64,000 nucleotides of DNA from JAFASC01 sp034669505 (GCA_034669505.1 JAXDNJ010000005.1:62001-126000); one strand, 5' to 3'; positions 34,463-42,180 are shown, counted from the first letter of the stretch. Numbers and translations are program-made. The notes: generated by a model from the sequence alone, not told the origin.

Positions 34463-34858
34463 ATGGCAATGATCGAAATTGACTTTGATGTTTTCAAAGC
34501 GCTGACCGCGAAGCGTGCCATGGAAGCGATCACCTACAATGACGTGCTACGGGAGCTCTTGCAGCTGGGCGCAGCAAACCGCGGCTCTGTCGCCCGTCAG
34601 TCGTGTGACTGTGTCTTGGACGGGGTCTCATTTGCCGAGGGAACGCAGTTTCGCAAAACCTATAAAGGCCAAACCTACACCGCAGAGATTAAAAACGGCC
34701 GTTGGATGGGCGCGGATGGTAAGCCTCGGAAAAGCCCCTCAGACGCTGCCGTCTCGATAACAAAGAACAATGTGAATGGTTGGCGCTTTTGGGAATGTAA
34801 GCGTCCCGGTGGCGTCGAGTGGCAGCTTATGGACGATCTTCGGCGGCAAGCCGCTTAA
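34463..34858 (+). CDS. Small SeqA-N-like plus RAMA-like domain protein
   Basis: A 131-residue protein in two parts. Residues 1-40 (MIEIDFDVFKALTAKRAMEA, then YNDVLRELLQL) resemble the ribbon-helix-helix N-terminal dimerisation segment of SeqA. Residues about 55-125 (EGTQFRKTYKGQTYTAEI, NGRWMGADGKPRKSPSDAA, NGWRFWECKRPGG) fit the RAMA domain, first described as fused to adenine methylases and proposed to read modified DNA. No methylase is adjacent. AGGAG lies about 9 bases before the ATG. It could be a DNA-binding regulator or a sensor of DNA modification. The RAMA match is by eye only. Confidence 0.6.
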   Translation: MAMIEIDFDVFKALTAKRAMEAITYNDVLRELLQLGAANRGSVARQSCDCVLDGVSFAEGTQFRKTYKGQTYTAEIKNGRWMGADGKPRKSPSDAAVSITKNNVNGWRFWECKRPGGVEWQLMDDLRRQAA

Positions 34859-34931
34859 TTACGGTACTCACGCCAGTCGAAAGTCCCTTGCATAGGATCG
34901 CGACCGTCCCCGTTAGCTGCGCAACTATAGA

Positions 34932-34952
34932 GGCTGTCATTCTAGGACAGCC
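34932..34952. terminator. Hairpin downstream of the RAMA-domain gene
   Basis: Seven-base arms GGCTGTC (34932-34938) and GACAGCC (34946-34952) around ATTCTAG. It lies about 75 bases after the stop codon and directly before a palindromic repeat; it may belong to the repeat rather than be a terminator. Confidence 0.35.
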
Positions 34953-34989
34953 GAAGGCCGATCGCGATTCGGGGCAAAGGCAACATACT

Positions 34990-35016
34990 CTGGATTCCCG
35001 CTTTCGCGGGAATGAC
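34990..35016. repeat. REP-like palindromic element
   Basis: The element contains TTCCCGCTTTCGCGGGAA, flanked by CTGGA and TGAC. It is the same word as the palindromic intergenic repeat dispersed through many proteobacterial genomes (GTCATTCCCGCG...). It lies in the 217-base spacer between the RAMA gene and the convergent SLATT-like gene. Confidence 0.7.
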
Positions 35017-35075
35017 ACCCGCTAGCAAGGCTCGGCTGCGTTTAATCCTATGCCTGACGCGCAGCACGCATTCAC

Positions 35076-35498
35076 TTATTGCGGAGATGCACCTGCCGAT
35101 ATGATCTGTTGATCGTGGTTCGCGATAATTCTCTTTAACGTTTCAGAAACTTCAGAGATATCGGTGGGGGGCTTTCGCACGTCAATCATCAACTGCTGTA
35201 GCGCGCTTTGTGATGCCCGATTGGCAGCCCACTTGCGCTCGAAGCCGAGCTTCGACTGCACCGTGGACACGATGGTCACTGTCAGCGACAAAGCAGTCGC
35301 TAGGTTCGCGGCCGACAGCGGTAGATCGTCGCCGAAGCTAGCCTGCGCGAGGACAGCCGCGATAGCGCTAAACGTGACAATGATCACAGTCGAACCATTA
35401 TTGGCAAAACTCCATAACTTCTGGCCCTTCCGCGTCCATCTGCTCCATTCCTCAGCTTCGCGCTCTACATAAGCAAGCCCTTCCAATTTCTCTGTCAT
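35076..35498 (-). CDS. Two-helix membrane protein, SLATT-like
   Basis: A 140-residue protein with two membrane helices (STVIIVTFSAIAAVLAQAS and NLATALSLTVTIVSTVQSKL) and a charged coiled C-terminal half (WAANRASQSALQQLMIDVRK). This layout resembles SLATT/DUF4231-type 2TM proteins, a group often found as predicted pore-forming effectors beside nucleotide-signalling or modification genes. Here there is no nucleotidyltransferase, only the small RAMA-like protein, convergent and 217 bases away. Base composition is slightly lower in GC than its neighbours. The family assignment is tentative. Confidence 0.5.
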   Translation of the reverse strand: MTEKLEGLAYVEREAEEWSRWTRKGQKLWSFANNGSTVIIVTFSAIAAVLAQASFGDDLPLSAANLATALSLTVTIVSTVQSKLGFERKWAANRASQSALQQLMIDVRKPPTDISEVSETLKRIIANHDQQIISAGASPQ

Positions 35499-35640
35499 AT
35501 TCTCCCTCGCTCAATCACAATGAGGGTTAATAATTCAAATCCGCCGACTGGCATCCAAAAAGTTATCCCGGTGCCGCCCCCGCCTCCATACTCGCCGCGA
35601 GGGCGCCGGCGCGGGCGGCCAGCCTAGATCAGCACATAGC

Positions 35641-35744
35641 GTCATGCCCCGGCCTTGGGCCGGGTATCCACGAAGGCAAAGACGCAGCGGAGAGAAGGTG
35701 ATGTAGATGGCCGGGCCTGATCCCCGATCAACTCGGGGACGGCC
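35641..35744. repeat. Composite intergenic palindrome pair (BIME-like)
   Basis: The 312-base spacer 35499-35810 holds no gene but several palindromes. The first has arms CCCGGCC/GGCCGGG at 35648-35654 and 35658-35664 inside GTCATGCCCCGG...TATCCACG, a widespread alphaproteobacterial repeat. The second (35709-35744) has outer arms GGCCG/CGGCC and inner arms TCCCCGA/TCGGGGA (35721-35727, 35733-35739). They look like inverted copies of one element family. Confidence 0.65.
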
Positions 35745-35775
35745 AAAACGGGCGTGGAAAATGAGGCGCGATGAA

Positions 35776-35810
35776 CCCTCTCCCCGCCTCCCCCGCGGGC
35801 GGGGAGAGGG
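35776..35810. repeat. 13-bp perfect palindrome abutting a gene end
   Basis: Arms CCCTCTCCCCGCC (35776-35788) and GGCGGGGAGAGGG (35798-35810) with a 9-base GC-rich loop. The right arm touches the stop codon of the reductase gene at 35811. It could terminate that gene, but the sequence is that of a dispersed repeat. Confidence 0.7.
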
Positions 35811-36548
35811 TTAGGGTGAGGGCAGCGCCACCGTACGAGGGTTAGTGCTGCCCCTCACCCGAGCCACGCTCACGCGCGGGCCACGCTCTCCCCGCACGCG
35901 GGCTTCGGCACGCGTCAGCACGACGTGGGTTGCGAGTTCCGTTGGCACCGCCTCCGTCACCCGATAACCAAGGCCCGGCAGGTCAATGCCGGCGAACAGG
36001 GATTCACCACGGCCGAGAACGACGGGCGACAGCGCCAGCTGCAACTCGTCGATCGCGCCGGCGAGCAGGTACTGGCGGACGGTCGAAACTCCGCCGCCGA
36101 TCTTCACGTCGAGGTCGCCCGCGGCGGCCTTGGCCTCCGCGAGCGCCGCCTCGATCCCGTCGGTGACGAAGTGGAAGGTCGTCCCGCCCTCCATCACGAT
36201 CGGCGCCCGGGCGTGGTGGGTGAGGATGAAGGTCGGCGCGTGAAACGGGGGATTGCCGCCCCACCAGCCCTTCCACGTGTCGTCCGGCCATTCGCCGCGG
36301 ACCGGGCCGAACATGTTGCGGCCGAGGATGAAGGCGCCGAAGCCTTCCATCGCGGCGCGACCGAAGCGATCGTCGGTCCCCTCGCTCCCGCCGTCCTTCC
36401 CGATCATCGATCGGAAGGTCCGCGTCGGGAAGAACCACTGCATCAACTCCGGGCCGCCTTTGCCGAGCGGATGTTCCAGGCTCTGCTCCGGGCCGGCCCC
36501 GAAGCCGTCGATGGACACTGCAAAACCCCTGACGCGCACCTTTCCCAT
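35811..36548 (-). CDS. Dihydrofolate reductase family protein (RibD C-terminal domain type)
   Basis: A 245-residue NADPH-dependent reductase-like protein of the RibD-C/DHFR superfamily. Visible features are VRVRGFAVSIDGFGAG, the nucleotide-binding FGAFILGRNMFGPVRGEW, FILTHHARAP, DVKIGGGVSTVRQYL and IDELQLALSPVVLGRGESLF. The ATG at 36548 has GGAGG 4 bases upstream. The usual family end is near THVVLTR; the last 30 residues (starting EARVRGERGPRV and ending VALPSP) are encoded within repeat-like DNA and look like an extension gained by repeat insertion. Substrate unknown. Confidence 0.82.
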   Translation of the reverse strand: MGKVRVRGFAVSIDGFGAGPEQSLEHPLGKGGPELMQWFFPTRTFRSMIGKDGGSEGTDDRFGRAAMEGFGAFILGRNMFGPVRGEWPDDTWKGWWGGNPPFHAPTFILTHHARAPIVMEGGTTFHFVTDGIEAALAEAKAAAGDLDVKIGGGVSTVRQYLLAGAIDELQLALSPVVLGRGESLFAGIDLPGLGYRVTEAVPTELATHVVLTRAEARVRGERGPRVSVARVRGSTNPRTVALPSP

Positions 36549-36660
36549 GTCACCTCCGTTCAGATTGTGAACTGCAACCGGTTGCGGCTTACCACGCCGA
36601 ACCTGCTGCTCCGACTGCCGCCCTTCCCCTGCCCTCACCCCCCTGCTATCGCAGCGCATC

Positions 36661-38466
36661 ATGGCCACCCACCCGATCGCCAACATCCGCAATTTCTCGA
36701 TCGTCGCGCATATCGACCACGGCAAGTCGACGCTTGCCGACCGCCTGATCCAGACGACGGGCGGTCTCGCCGCGCGCGACATGGTCGAGCAGGTGCTCGA
36801 TTCGATGGACATCGAGCGCGAGCGCGGCATCACGATCAAGGCGCAGACGGTGCGGCTGGATTACCGGGCAAAGGATGGGAAGCCCTACATTCTGAACCTG
36901 ATGGACACGCCGGGCCATGTCGATTTCGCCTACGAGGTGTCGCGGTCGCTGGCGGCGTGCGAGGGCTCGCTGCTCGTCGTCGACGCGAGCCAGGGCGTCG
37001 AGGCGCAGACGTTGGCGAACGTCTACCACGCCCTCGATGCCGGCCACGAGATCGTGCCGGTCCTGAACAAGATTGATCTGCCGGCAGCCGAGCCCGACCG
37101 CATCAAGGAGCAGATCGAGGACGTGATCGGCCTCGATGCCTCGCACGCGATCCCGATTTCGGCCAAGACCGGCTTCGGCATCGACGAGGTCTTGGAGGCG
37201 ATCGTCACCCGCTTGCCGCCGCCTAGGGGGGACGAGGCGGCGCCCTTGAAGGCGCTGCTCGTCGATTCCTGGTACGACGCCTATCTTGGCGTCGTCGTGC
37301 TGGTGCGCGTCGTCGACGGCACCCTCAAAACGCATCAGCGCATCAAGATGATGGGCACCGACGCCCATTACGAGATCGACCGCATCGGCGTCTTCCGTCC
37401 GAAGATGGCGGAAGCCGAGGTGCTGGGGCCGGGCGAGATCGGCTTCATCACCGCGCAGATCAAGCAGGTCGCCGACACCCGCGTCGGCGACACGATCACC
37501 GACGACAAGCGGCCGACCGCCGAGCCGCTGCCCGGCTTCAAGCCGGCGCAGCCGGTTGTCTTCTGCGGGCTGTTTCCGGTCGATGCGGCGAATTTCGAGG
37601 ACCTGCGCGCGGCGATGGGGCGGCTGCGGCTCAACGACGCGAGCTTCTCCTATGAGATGGAGAGCTCGGCGGCGCTCGGCTTCGGCTTCCGCTGCGGATT
37701 CCTGGGGCTCCTGCACCTCGAAATCATCCAGGAGCGGCTGACGCGCGAGTTCAATCTCGACCTGATCGCGACGGCGCCGTCTGTCATCTACCGGATCAAG
37801 CTGATCAACGGCGACGCCATTGAACTGCATAATCCCGCCGACATGCCGGACCCTGTGAAGATCGCCGAGATCGAGGAGCCGTGGATCAAGGCGACGATTC
37901 TCACGCCCGACGACTATCTCGGCAGCGTTTTGAAGCTTTGTCAGGACCGCCGCGGCATCCAGGTCGATCTCAACTATGTCGGCAAGCGCGCCATGGTCAT
38001 CTACGACCTGCCGCTCAACGAGGTCGTGTTCGATTTCTATGACCGGCTGAAATCGATCTCGAAGGGCTATGCGAGTTTCGATTACGCGATCACCGACTAT
38101 CGCGAAGGCGACCTCGTCAAAATGTCGATCCTGGTCAATGCCGAGCCGGTCGATGCGTTGTCGATGCTGGTGCATCGCGACCGCGCGGATCTCCGCGGCC
38201 GCGCCATGGTCGAGAAGCTGAAGGACCTGATTCCGCCGCACATGTTCCAAATCCCGATCCAGGCGGCGATCGGCGGCAAGATCATCGCGCGCGAGACCGT
38301 GCGCGCCTTGCGTAAGGACGTGACCGCGAAATGCTATGGCGGCGACGTGACGCGCAAGCGCAAGCTCTTGGAGAAGCAAAAGGCCGGCAAGAAGAAGATG
38401 CGCCAGTTCGGCAAGGTCGAAATCCCGCAGGAAGCCTTCATCGCGGCGCTGAAAATGGACGCGTGA
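36661..38466 (+). CDS. lepA: Elongation factor 4 (translational GTPase)
   Basis: A 601-residue GTPase that acts on stalled or late-stage ribosomes. G motifs are intact: AHIDHGKSTLADRL (P-loop), RGITIKAQTV, DTPGHVDF and LNKIDLPAAEPDR. The LepA-specific C-terminal domain contains SYEMESSAALGFGFRCGFLG, RADLRGRAMVEKL and the closing CYGGDVTRKRKLLEKQKAGK with KKKMRQFGKVEIPQEAF. No good ribosome-binding site is visible. It diverges from the reductase gene. Confidence 0.98.
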   Translation: MATHPIANIRNFSIVAHIDHGKSTLADRLIQTTGGLAARDMVEQVLDSMDIERERGITIKAQTVRLDYRAKDGKPYILNLMDTPGHVDFAYEVSRSLAACEGSLLVVDASQGVEAQTLANVYHALDAGHEIVPVLNKIDLPAAEPDRIKEQIEDVIGLDASHAIPISAKTGFGIDEVLEAIVTRLPPPRGDEAAPLKALLVDSWYDAYLGVVVLVRVVDGTLKTHQRIKMMGTDAHYEIDRIGVFRPKMAEAEVLGPGEIGFITAQIKQVADTRVGDTITDDKRPTAEPLPGFKPAQPVVFCGLFPVDAANFEDLRAAMGRLRLNDASFSYEMESSAALGFGFRCGFLGLLHLEIIQERLTREFNLDLIATAPSVIYRIKLINGDAIELHNPADMPDPVKIAEIEEPWIKATILTPDDYLGSVLKLCQDRRGIQVDLNYVGKRAMVIYDLPLNEVVFDFYDRLKSISKGYASFDYAITDYREGDLVKMSILVNAEPVDALSMLVHRDRADLRGRAMVEKLKDLIPPHMFQIPIQAAIGGKIIARETVRALRKDVTAKCYGGDVTRKRKLLEKQKAGKKKMRQFGKVEIPQEAFIAALKMDA

Positions 38467-38589
38467 TCTTCCCTAGAAGCGGCTCCAAGCACCGATATAC
38501 GTTCGCTCAGTATTGGCGCGGCCGAGCCCATCGGCTATCCTGCTTGGCGCGTCACACCAGCATACCGCCCGGTCGGGGAGGGGCGAGCC

Positions 38590-39321
38590 ATGCCGGATAT
38601 CCAACAGGTCGCCTTCGGTGCGATCGAGCGCATTGCCGCGCATCGGTCCTCCGATGACGTGCTGGCCGAGCTGCGCCAATGCGGGACCGTGTTCGAATAC
38701 GAAAATTTCTGCATTTCCGGATTGCCGGCGCCGCATGAGAAAGCGGACCCCTACGTCCTGCTTTCGGGCTGGCCGGAAAAGTGGATCACGCATTACCTGA
38801 AATCGGACTTCATCCATGTCGATCCGGTGATCCGGAAAGTCCGGCGCTCTACGATGCCCTTCCTTTGGAGCGAGGCGGCTTATTCACAGGACGACTCGGC
38901 TGCGGCGCGGGTCATGCATGAGGCGACGGAGTTCGGCCTGAGCGAAGGTTTCGCGGTGCCGATCATAACGGTGGACGGCGCGCAGGCGATCGTGACGTTC
39001 GGCGCGCCGCGTTTCGCTATTCCGGAACGCCACAGGCGTGCGCTGCACGTCGTGGCGATCTTTGCGCATAGTCAGATCCGCGACATCCGCAAAGCCGGCA
39101 ACGGCGCCAAGTCCAATCCGCGCAAGGTGCACCTGTCCAGCCGCGAAGTCGAATGTCTCCGATGGGCCGCCGCAGGCAAAACGGCCTGGGAAACGTCGGA
39201 AATCCTCGTATTGTCGGAACAGACGGTGATTCAATATATGAAAAGCGCCGCGAAAAAACTTGGCGCGCAGAACAAGGGTCACGCAATTGCCGAAGCGATG
39301 CGTGCCGCGCTGATCATATAA
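38590..39321 (+). CDS. LuxR-type quorum-sensing receptor (copy 1)
   Basis: A 243-residue LuxR-family regulator. The N-terminal autoinducer-binding domain keeps the conserved pocket residues: Trp and Tyr in KWITHYLKSDF, Asp-Pro in VDPVIRKV, Trp in PFLWSEA and Gly in SEGFAVPI. The C-terminal HTH is LSSREVECLRWAAAGKTAWE with SEQTVIQYMKSAAKKLGA. GGGGAGGGG precedes the ATG. It is closely related to the receptor at 40191-40913; the two are probably duplicates that bind the product of the synthase at 41114 or related signals. It is followed by a hairpin and converges on an NTF2-like gene. Confidence 0.93.
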   Translation: MPDIQQVAFGAIERIAAHRSSDDVLAELRQCGTVFEYENFCISGLPAPHEKADPYVLLSGWPEKWITHYLKSDFIHVDPVIRKVRRSTMPFLWSEAAYSQDDSAAARVMHEATEFGLSEGFAVPIITVDGAQAIVTFGAPRFAIPERHRRALHVVAIFAHSQIRDIRKAGNGAKSNPRKVHLSSREVECLRWAAAGKTAWETSEILVLSEQTVIQYMKSAAKKLGAQNKGHAIAEAMRAALII

Positions 39322-39323
39322 CT

Positions 39324-39345
39324 GCAATCTAGCGGGTGAGATTGC
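39324..39345. terminator. Hairpin between convergent genes
   Basis: GCAATCT-AGCGGGTG-AGATTGC starts just after the first LuxR stop and faces the end of the NTF2-like gene on the other strand. A seven-base stem; no T-run. Confidence 0.5.
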
Positions 39346-39361
39346 TCGTGGCTCGCACGGG

Positions 39362-39748
39362 TCAGCGGCGATGAAATATGGTTTTGCAGATGATCATGCG
39401 GCGAATGAGCAGCGGCGATGGTTCCGGCTCGACGATGACCGTCAGATATTGCTGACCGTCCCATAGCAGGAGCGTGTAGAAGGCGGTGTCGGTCGCGACA
39501 TTCATGATTTCAAAGGTACGGTAGCGGGATCGCACGTATTTCAGGTGCGCGACGATCGCCTGGCGGCCTTGAACCCAAGTGCTTGTCGAGCTTTCAAGCA
39601 CGAAAGGGGAGGATAGCGCGGCGTCATCGCGAAAGTGGGCCGACATCGCCTGGAGATCGTTTTCGTTCCAATGCCGTATCACGTCGCGCAGGAACGCAAG
39701 CATCTCAGCATCGATGAGGTTGGCTGAAAGGGGAAAGTCCGGTTTCAA
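39362..39748 (-). CDS. NTF2/SnoaL-like protein
   Basis: A 128-residue protein of the cone-shaped NTF2-like fold: an N-terminal helix LAFLRDVIRHWNENDLQAMSAHFRDDAAL, then WVQGRQAIVAHLKYVRSRY and the strands of FYTLLLWDGQQYLTVIVEPE. Such proteins are isomerases, cyclases or pure ligand carriers. The likely start is the TTG at 39748, overlapping the TGA of the upstream gene (TTGA), with GGGAGGGA upstream; a downstream ATG in AEMLAF is possible. It is paired with the hypothetical gene at 39745 and sits between two luxR genes, so quorum control is plausible. Confidence 0.7.
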   Translation of the reverse strand: MKPDFPLSANLIDAEMLAFLRDVIRHWNENDLQAMSAHFRDDAALSSPFVLESSTSTWVQGRQAIVAHLKYVRSRYRTFEIMNVATDTAFYTLLLWDGQQYLTVIVEPEPSPLLIRRMIICKTIFHRR

Positions 39749-40011
39749 GCAGCGGGATCCCTCCCCCGGTCGAGGATTGGGGCGATGTGCGCGAAAGCGG
39801 GAGAATGCCAGGCTTCGCCCTCGATGATCTGGACTTCGATGCTGAACAATTCCCCCCGCACAGGAGCCGAGCGGCTCTGCCCCGGCCATGGCTCGACCAG
39901 AACCTCTCCCTCGTCAGGAAGAGCGGCAAGCGCGGAAATGAGTTCGGCTTTGGTCATCGGCAATGGGCAGTTGAAACATTTCTCCTCGCGCATGGCCCAG
40001 CGGACAAACAC
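39745..40011 (-). CDS. Hypothetical protein between the two luxR genes
   Basis: Up to 88 residues. The probable core runs from MTKAELISALAALPDEGEV and ends HIAPILDRGRDPAA; it is acidic, with a helix followed by strands (EVLVEPWP, ELFSIEVQIIEG). I do not recognise a family. Start choices are GTG 40011, ATG 39993 or ATG 39957; the GAGGAG at about 39980 does not decide. The end overlaps the NTF2-like gene, indicating one transcript. Real coding is supported by that overlap and by codon use. Confidence 0.5.
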   Translation of the reverse strand: MFVRWAMREEKCFNCPLPMTKAELISALAALPDEGEVLVEPWPGQSRSAPVRGELFSIEVQIIEGEAWHSPAFAHIAPILDRGRDPAA

Positions 40012-40190
40012 CGCGCGATTTCAGTTCGACGCTCAGGTCTCAGCTAACGAGGTCGGGGGCACCTGCCCTATCCTCACAGCGGGGGACGAGGTTATGGCAG
40101 CCGAGGCGAGGACCGATGCCCCCTCAGCCATGCATCGTTAACTCGCGATCGATTCCCGCAATACGTCAAAAGTGACGTGTTGAAGCTCGC

Positions 40191-40913
40191 TTATGAAATG
40201 AGAGAATGCCGGAGTGCCTCTGCGACCGCCTGCGGCCGGTTGACGGCTCCAAGTTTCCGAGATGCGCTATCAATATACTGCCGGACCGTGCGTTCAGAGA
40301 GTCCCAGAATCTCGGAGATATCCCAGGTTGATTTACCCGCCGCTGTCCATTTCAGGCACTCGATCTCACGCGGGGCGAGCCGTTTGACGGACTGCCTTTT
40401 TCGTCCTTCGCGCAAGGAGATGATTGCGTTATGCGCATACATACCGAGTAGATGCAGCGCGGCTTTATGCCTCTTATCCACGCCGGCAAGATGAGAGGTC
40501 CCGAAGGTGACAACCGCCTGAAGGGCGCCGTGCCCGTGAATTGGCACGGCGAGCCCCTCTGCAAGCCCAAACTCCTTCGCGTCGTGCATCACGCGGCGTG
40601 CAGCTTTGTCATCGGACGCATACTGCGCCTCGCTCCATAAAAACGGCAGTGTCTCCTGCCGCACTTTTCTTATGACAGGGTCCTGATGGACGAGGTTGTG
40701 GTCGAGATAATGCCGGAGCCATGACTCCGGCCATCCTGAGAGAATCAAGTAATCTTCACCGCGGGCGCCCAGCGGCGGTAGCTCTCCGATGCAAAAGTTT
40801 TCGTAGCCGAAGAACGTACCAATGCTACTAAGCTCTTGCACAATCTGGGTTTTGTTTTCGCACTTTGCGAAACGCTCGATGGAGTCAAACGTGACTTGCT
40901 CAAGTGGCTGCAT
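40191..40913 (-). CDS. LuxR-type quorum-sensing receptor (copy 2)
   Basis: A 240-residue LuxR-family regulator divergent from the luxI gene, the usual cognate arrangement. Pocket residues are conserved: SWLRHYLDHNLVHQDPVIRK, LPFLWSEAQY and LAEGLAVPI. The HTH is LAPREIECLKWTAAGKSTWD with SERTVRQYIDSASRKLGAV. The ATG at 40913 lies 9 bases after GGGAGG, so it is preferred to the GTG at 40922, which touches that site. It is very similar to copy 1 over the whole length. The divergent spacer of 200 bases holds two palindromes, the likely site of autoregulation. Confidence 0.93.
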   Translation of the reverse strand: MQPLEQVTFDSIERFAKCENKTQIVQELSSIGTFFGYENFCIGELPPLGARGEDYLILSGWPESWLRHYLDHNLVHQDPVIRKVRQETLPFLWSEAQYASDDKAARRVMHDAKEFGLAEGLAVPIHGHGALQAVVTFGTSHLAGVDKRHKAALHLLGMYAHNAIISLREGRKRQSVKRLAPREIECLKWTAAGKSTWDISEILGLSERTVRQYIDSASRKLGAVNRPQAVAEALRHSLIS

Positions 40914-40991
40914 GACCCACACCCTCCCTGAGTGCCGCAGAATATCAACAATACTTAGAATAACATACAGAACGAAAAAACGTTAGGTCCA

Positions 40992-41003
40992 CGCACGCGT
41001 GCG
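40992..41003. promoter_or_regulatory. 12-bp palindrome in the luxR-luxI spacer
   Basis: CGCACGCGTGCG is a perfect palindrome between the divergent receptor and synthase genes. It is GC-rich and short, so it could be chance in this genome, but its position fits an operator. Confidence 0.3.
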
Positions 41004-41036
41004 CCGCCAATCGTATAACGAAGATATCGGGCGTGG

Positions 41037-41058
41037 AATTCCCCATTTCTGGGGAATT
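41037..41058. promoter_or_regulatory. 22-bp palindrome upstream of luxI, candidate lux box
   Basis: AATTCCCCA-TTTC-TGGGGAATT has perfect 9-base arms. It is centred 67 bases before the luxI ATG and lies in the luxR-luxI spacer. Lux boxes are imperfect 18-20 bp palindromes upstream of luxI, so position, size and symmetry fit. A second small palindrome, ATTGATCAAT (41056-41065), overlaps its edge. Confidence 0.6.
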
Positions 41059-41113
41059 GATCAATTGGTCACGACCACGTCAGTTCGCCGTCTCAGATCA
41101 CTGGAGAGCGGCG

Positions 41114-41764
41114 ATGGCGATCCTGATCACCAAGCATAATCTTTCGCAGCATGGCGACACGCTCGAAAGGGTCTATCGGTTCCGGCATCGCTTCTTTGTC
41201 CATCATAAGAAATGGAAAACTCTTGAAAGGGCCGACCAGCGTGAAGTCGATGAGTTCGACACGCCGGAGGCCGTCCACATCGTGGGCATGGACGAGAGCG
41301 GCGATGTCTCGACCTATACGCGGCTGCTGCCGACGACCGGACCCCATCTCTTAAGAGACGTTTATCCGGAGATCCTACAGGGGAATCCGGAGCCGACCGG
41401 TCCCGATATCTGGGAATGGACCCGCGCGGCGATCAATCCGTTCAAGCGCGACAGCTTCCAAGGCGCCTCTCAGATTAAGGGGGAATTCTACGCGGCGGTT
41501 GTCGAAACCTGCCTGCACCTCGGTATCCGCGGCCTTCTCGTCGAGGCCCACCCCGGCCTGATTACGAGCGCCATCGATGTGGGATTTCACACACGTCCGC
41601 TCGCCCTCCCCACCGAATATGGCGGGGAGCCGGTCGTCCCGTTCTTCTGCGAGGTCACCGAGCGCACGCTGCCGCGAACGCGAGAGGTGTTCGGCTTGAG
41701 TTCCCCGGTGCTCCGGGTCCAAACCGGCCTCGAGAGCCCGTCTCTCGAGCGCCGCGCGCAATAA
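41114..41764 (+). CDS. Acyl-homoserine-lactone synthase (LuxI family)
   Basis: A 216-residue autoinducer synthase that makes an N-acyl-homoserine lactone from SAM and an acyl donor. The conserved LuxI residues are present: RVYRFRHRFFVHHKKW, REVDEFD, GDVSTYTRLLPT and the WEWTRAAI block. Homologues of this rhizobial type include enzymes that use acyl-CoA (BjaI, RpaI), so the signal need not be a straight-chain acyl-HSL. The ATG at 41114, after GGAGAG, is chosen over an upstream ATG at 41033 because the family's first strand starts there and 41033 lies within the palindrome region. A small unknown gene follows 21 bases later. Confidence 0.93.
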   Translation: MAILITKHNLSQHGDTLERVYRFRHRFFVHHKKWKTLERADQREVDEFDTPEAVHIVGMDESGDVSTYTRLLPTTGPHLLRDVYPEILQGNPEPTGPDIWEWTRAAINPFKRDSFQGASQIKGEFYAAVVETCLHLGIRGLLVEAHPGLITSAIDVGFHTRPLALPTEYGGEPVVPFFCEVTERTLPRTREVFGLSSPVLRVQTGLESPSLERRAQ

Positions 41765-41785
41765 CGATGTTGGGGAAGGGCAATC

Positions 41786-42070
41786 ATGAGGGAGCGTGAT
41801 CGTCTAGTCGGGGTCGTCCAATCGCTTACCGTAGCGGTGGAAGCGACACGGTCGAAACCGGTTCTCAATCAGCTGGTTAGCATAGCCTTGCTGGAAGCTT
41901 CGGAATGCCTCGTTCGCGAGGGTTTCGAAACCGCGAGACTGGGCGAATTGGGGGTAACCGAGGCGGTAGCCTATTTCCTCGACGCCAAGTGCCAGCCCCC
42001 GAACGGAAGGACCGGCCCCGGGGGCATGCCTGGCCGACGCGCGCCCTATTTGCGGCTGGTCGGCTCCTAA
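41786..42070 (+). CDS. Hypothetical protein downstream of luxI
   Basis: A 94-residue protein, mainly helical at first (VGVVQSLTVAVEATRSKPVL, LVSIALLEASECLVREGFE) with a basic Gly/Pro-rich tail ending APYLRLVGS. I recognise no family. It begins 21 bases after the luxI stop on the same strand, with GGGAAGGG upstream, so it is probably cotranscribed with the synthase. Confidence 0.55.
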   Translation: MRERDRLVGVVQSLTVAVEATRSKPVLNQLVSIALLEASECLVREGFETARLGELGVTEAVAYFLDAKCQPPNGRTGPGGMPGRRAPYLRLVGS

Positions 42071-42089
42071 ATGTGCGATAGAACACGGG

Positions 42090-42106
42090 GAGAACCTCAA
42101 GTTCTC
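42090..42106. promoter_or_regulatory. Inverted repeat before the XRE regulator
   Basis: GAGAAC-CTCAA-GTTCTC lies 75 bases upstream of the XRE-family ATG. It may be an operator for that regulator or a weak terminator for the preceding operon (a CCCTTTTCCC stretch follows). Confidence 0.4.
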
Positions 42107-42180
42107 GTATTGTGCCCTTTTCCCGCCTCCCGTTTGAGCGCAAAGTCCCGCGCGTCATAAACGTCAGAGAGGGAAGATAG

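Noticed and set aside
34990..35016. CRISPR-like repeats around the RAMA gene
   Set aside because: The palindromes are single dispersed elements without regular spacing or matching spacers.
36646..38379. 577-codon minus-strand open frame opposite lepA
   Set aside because: It lies wholly antisense to lepA and mirrors its codons; no recognisable domain and no ribosome-binding site.
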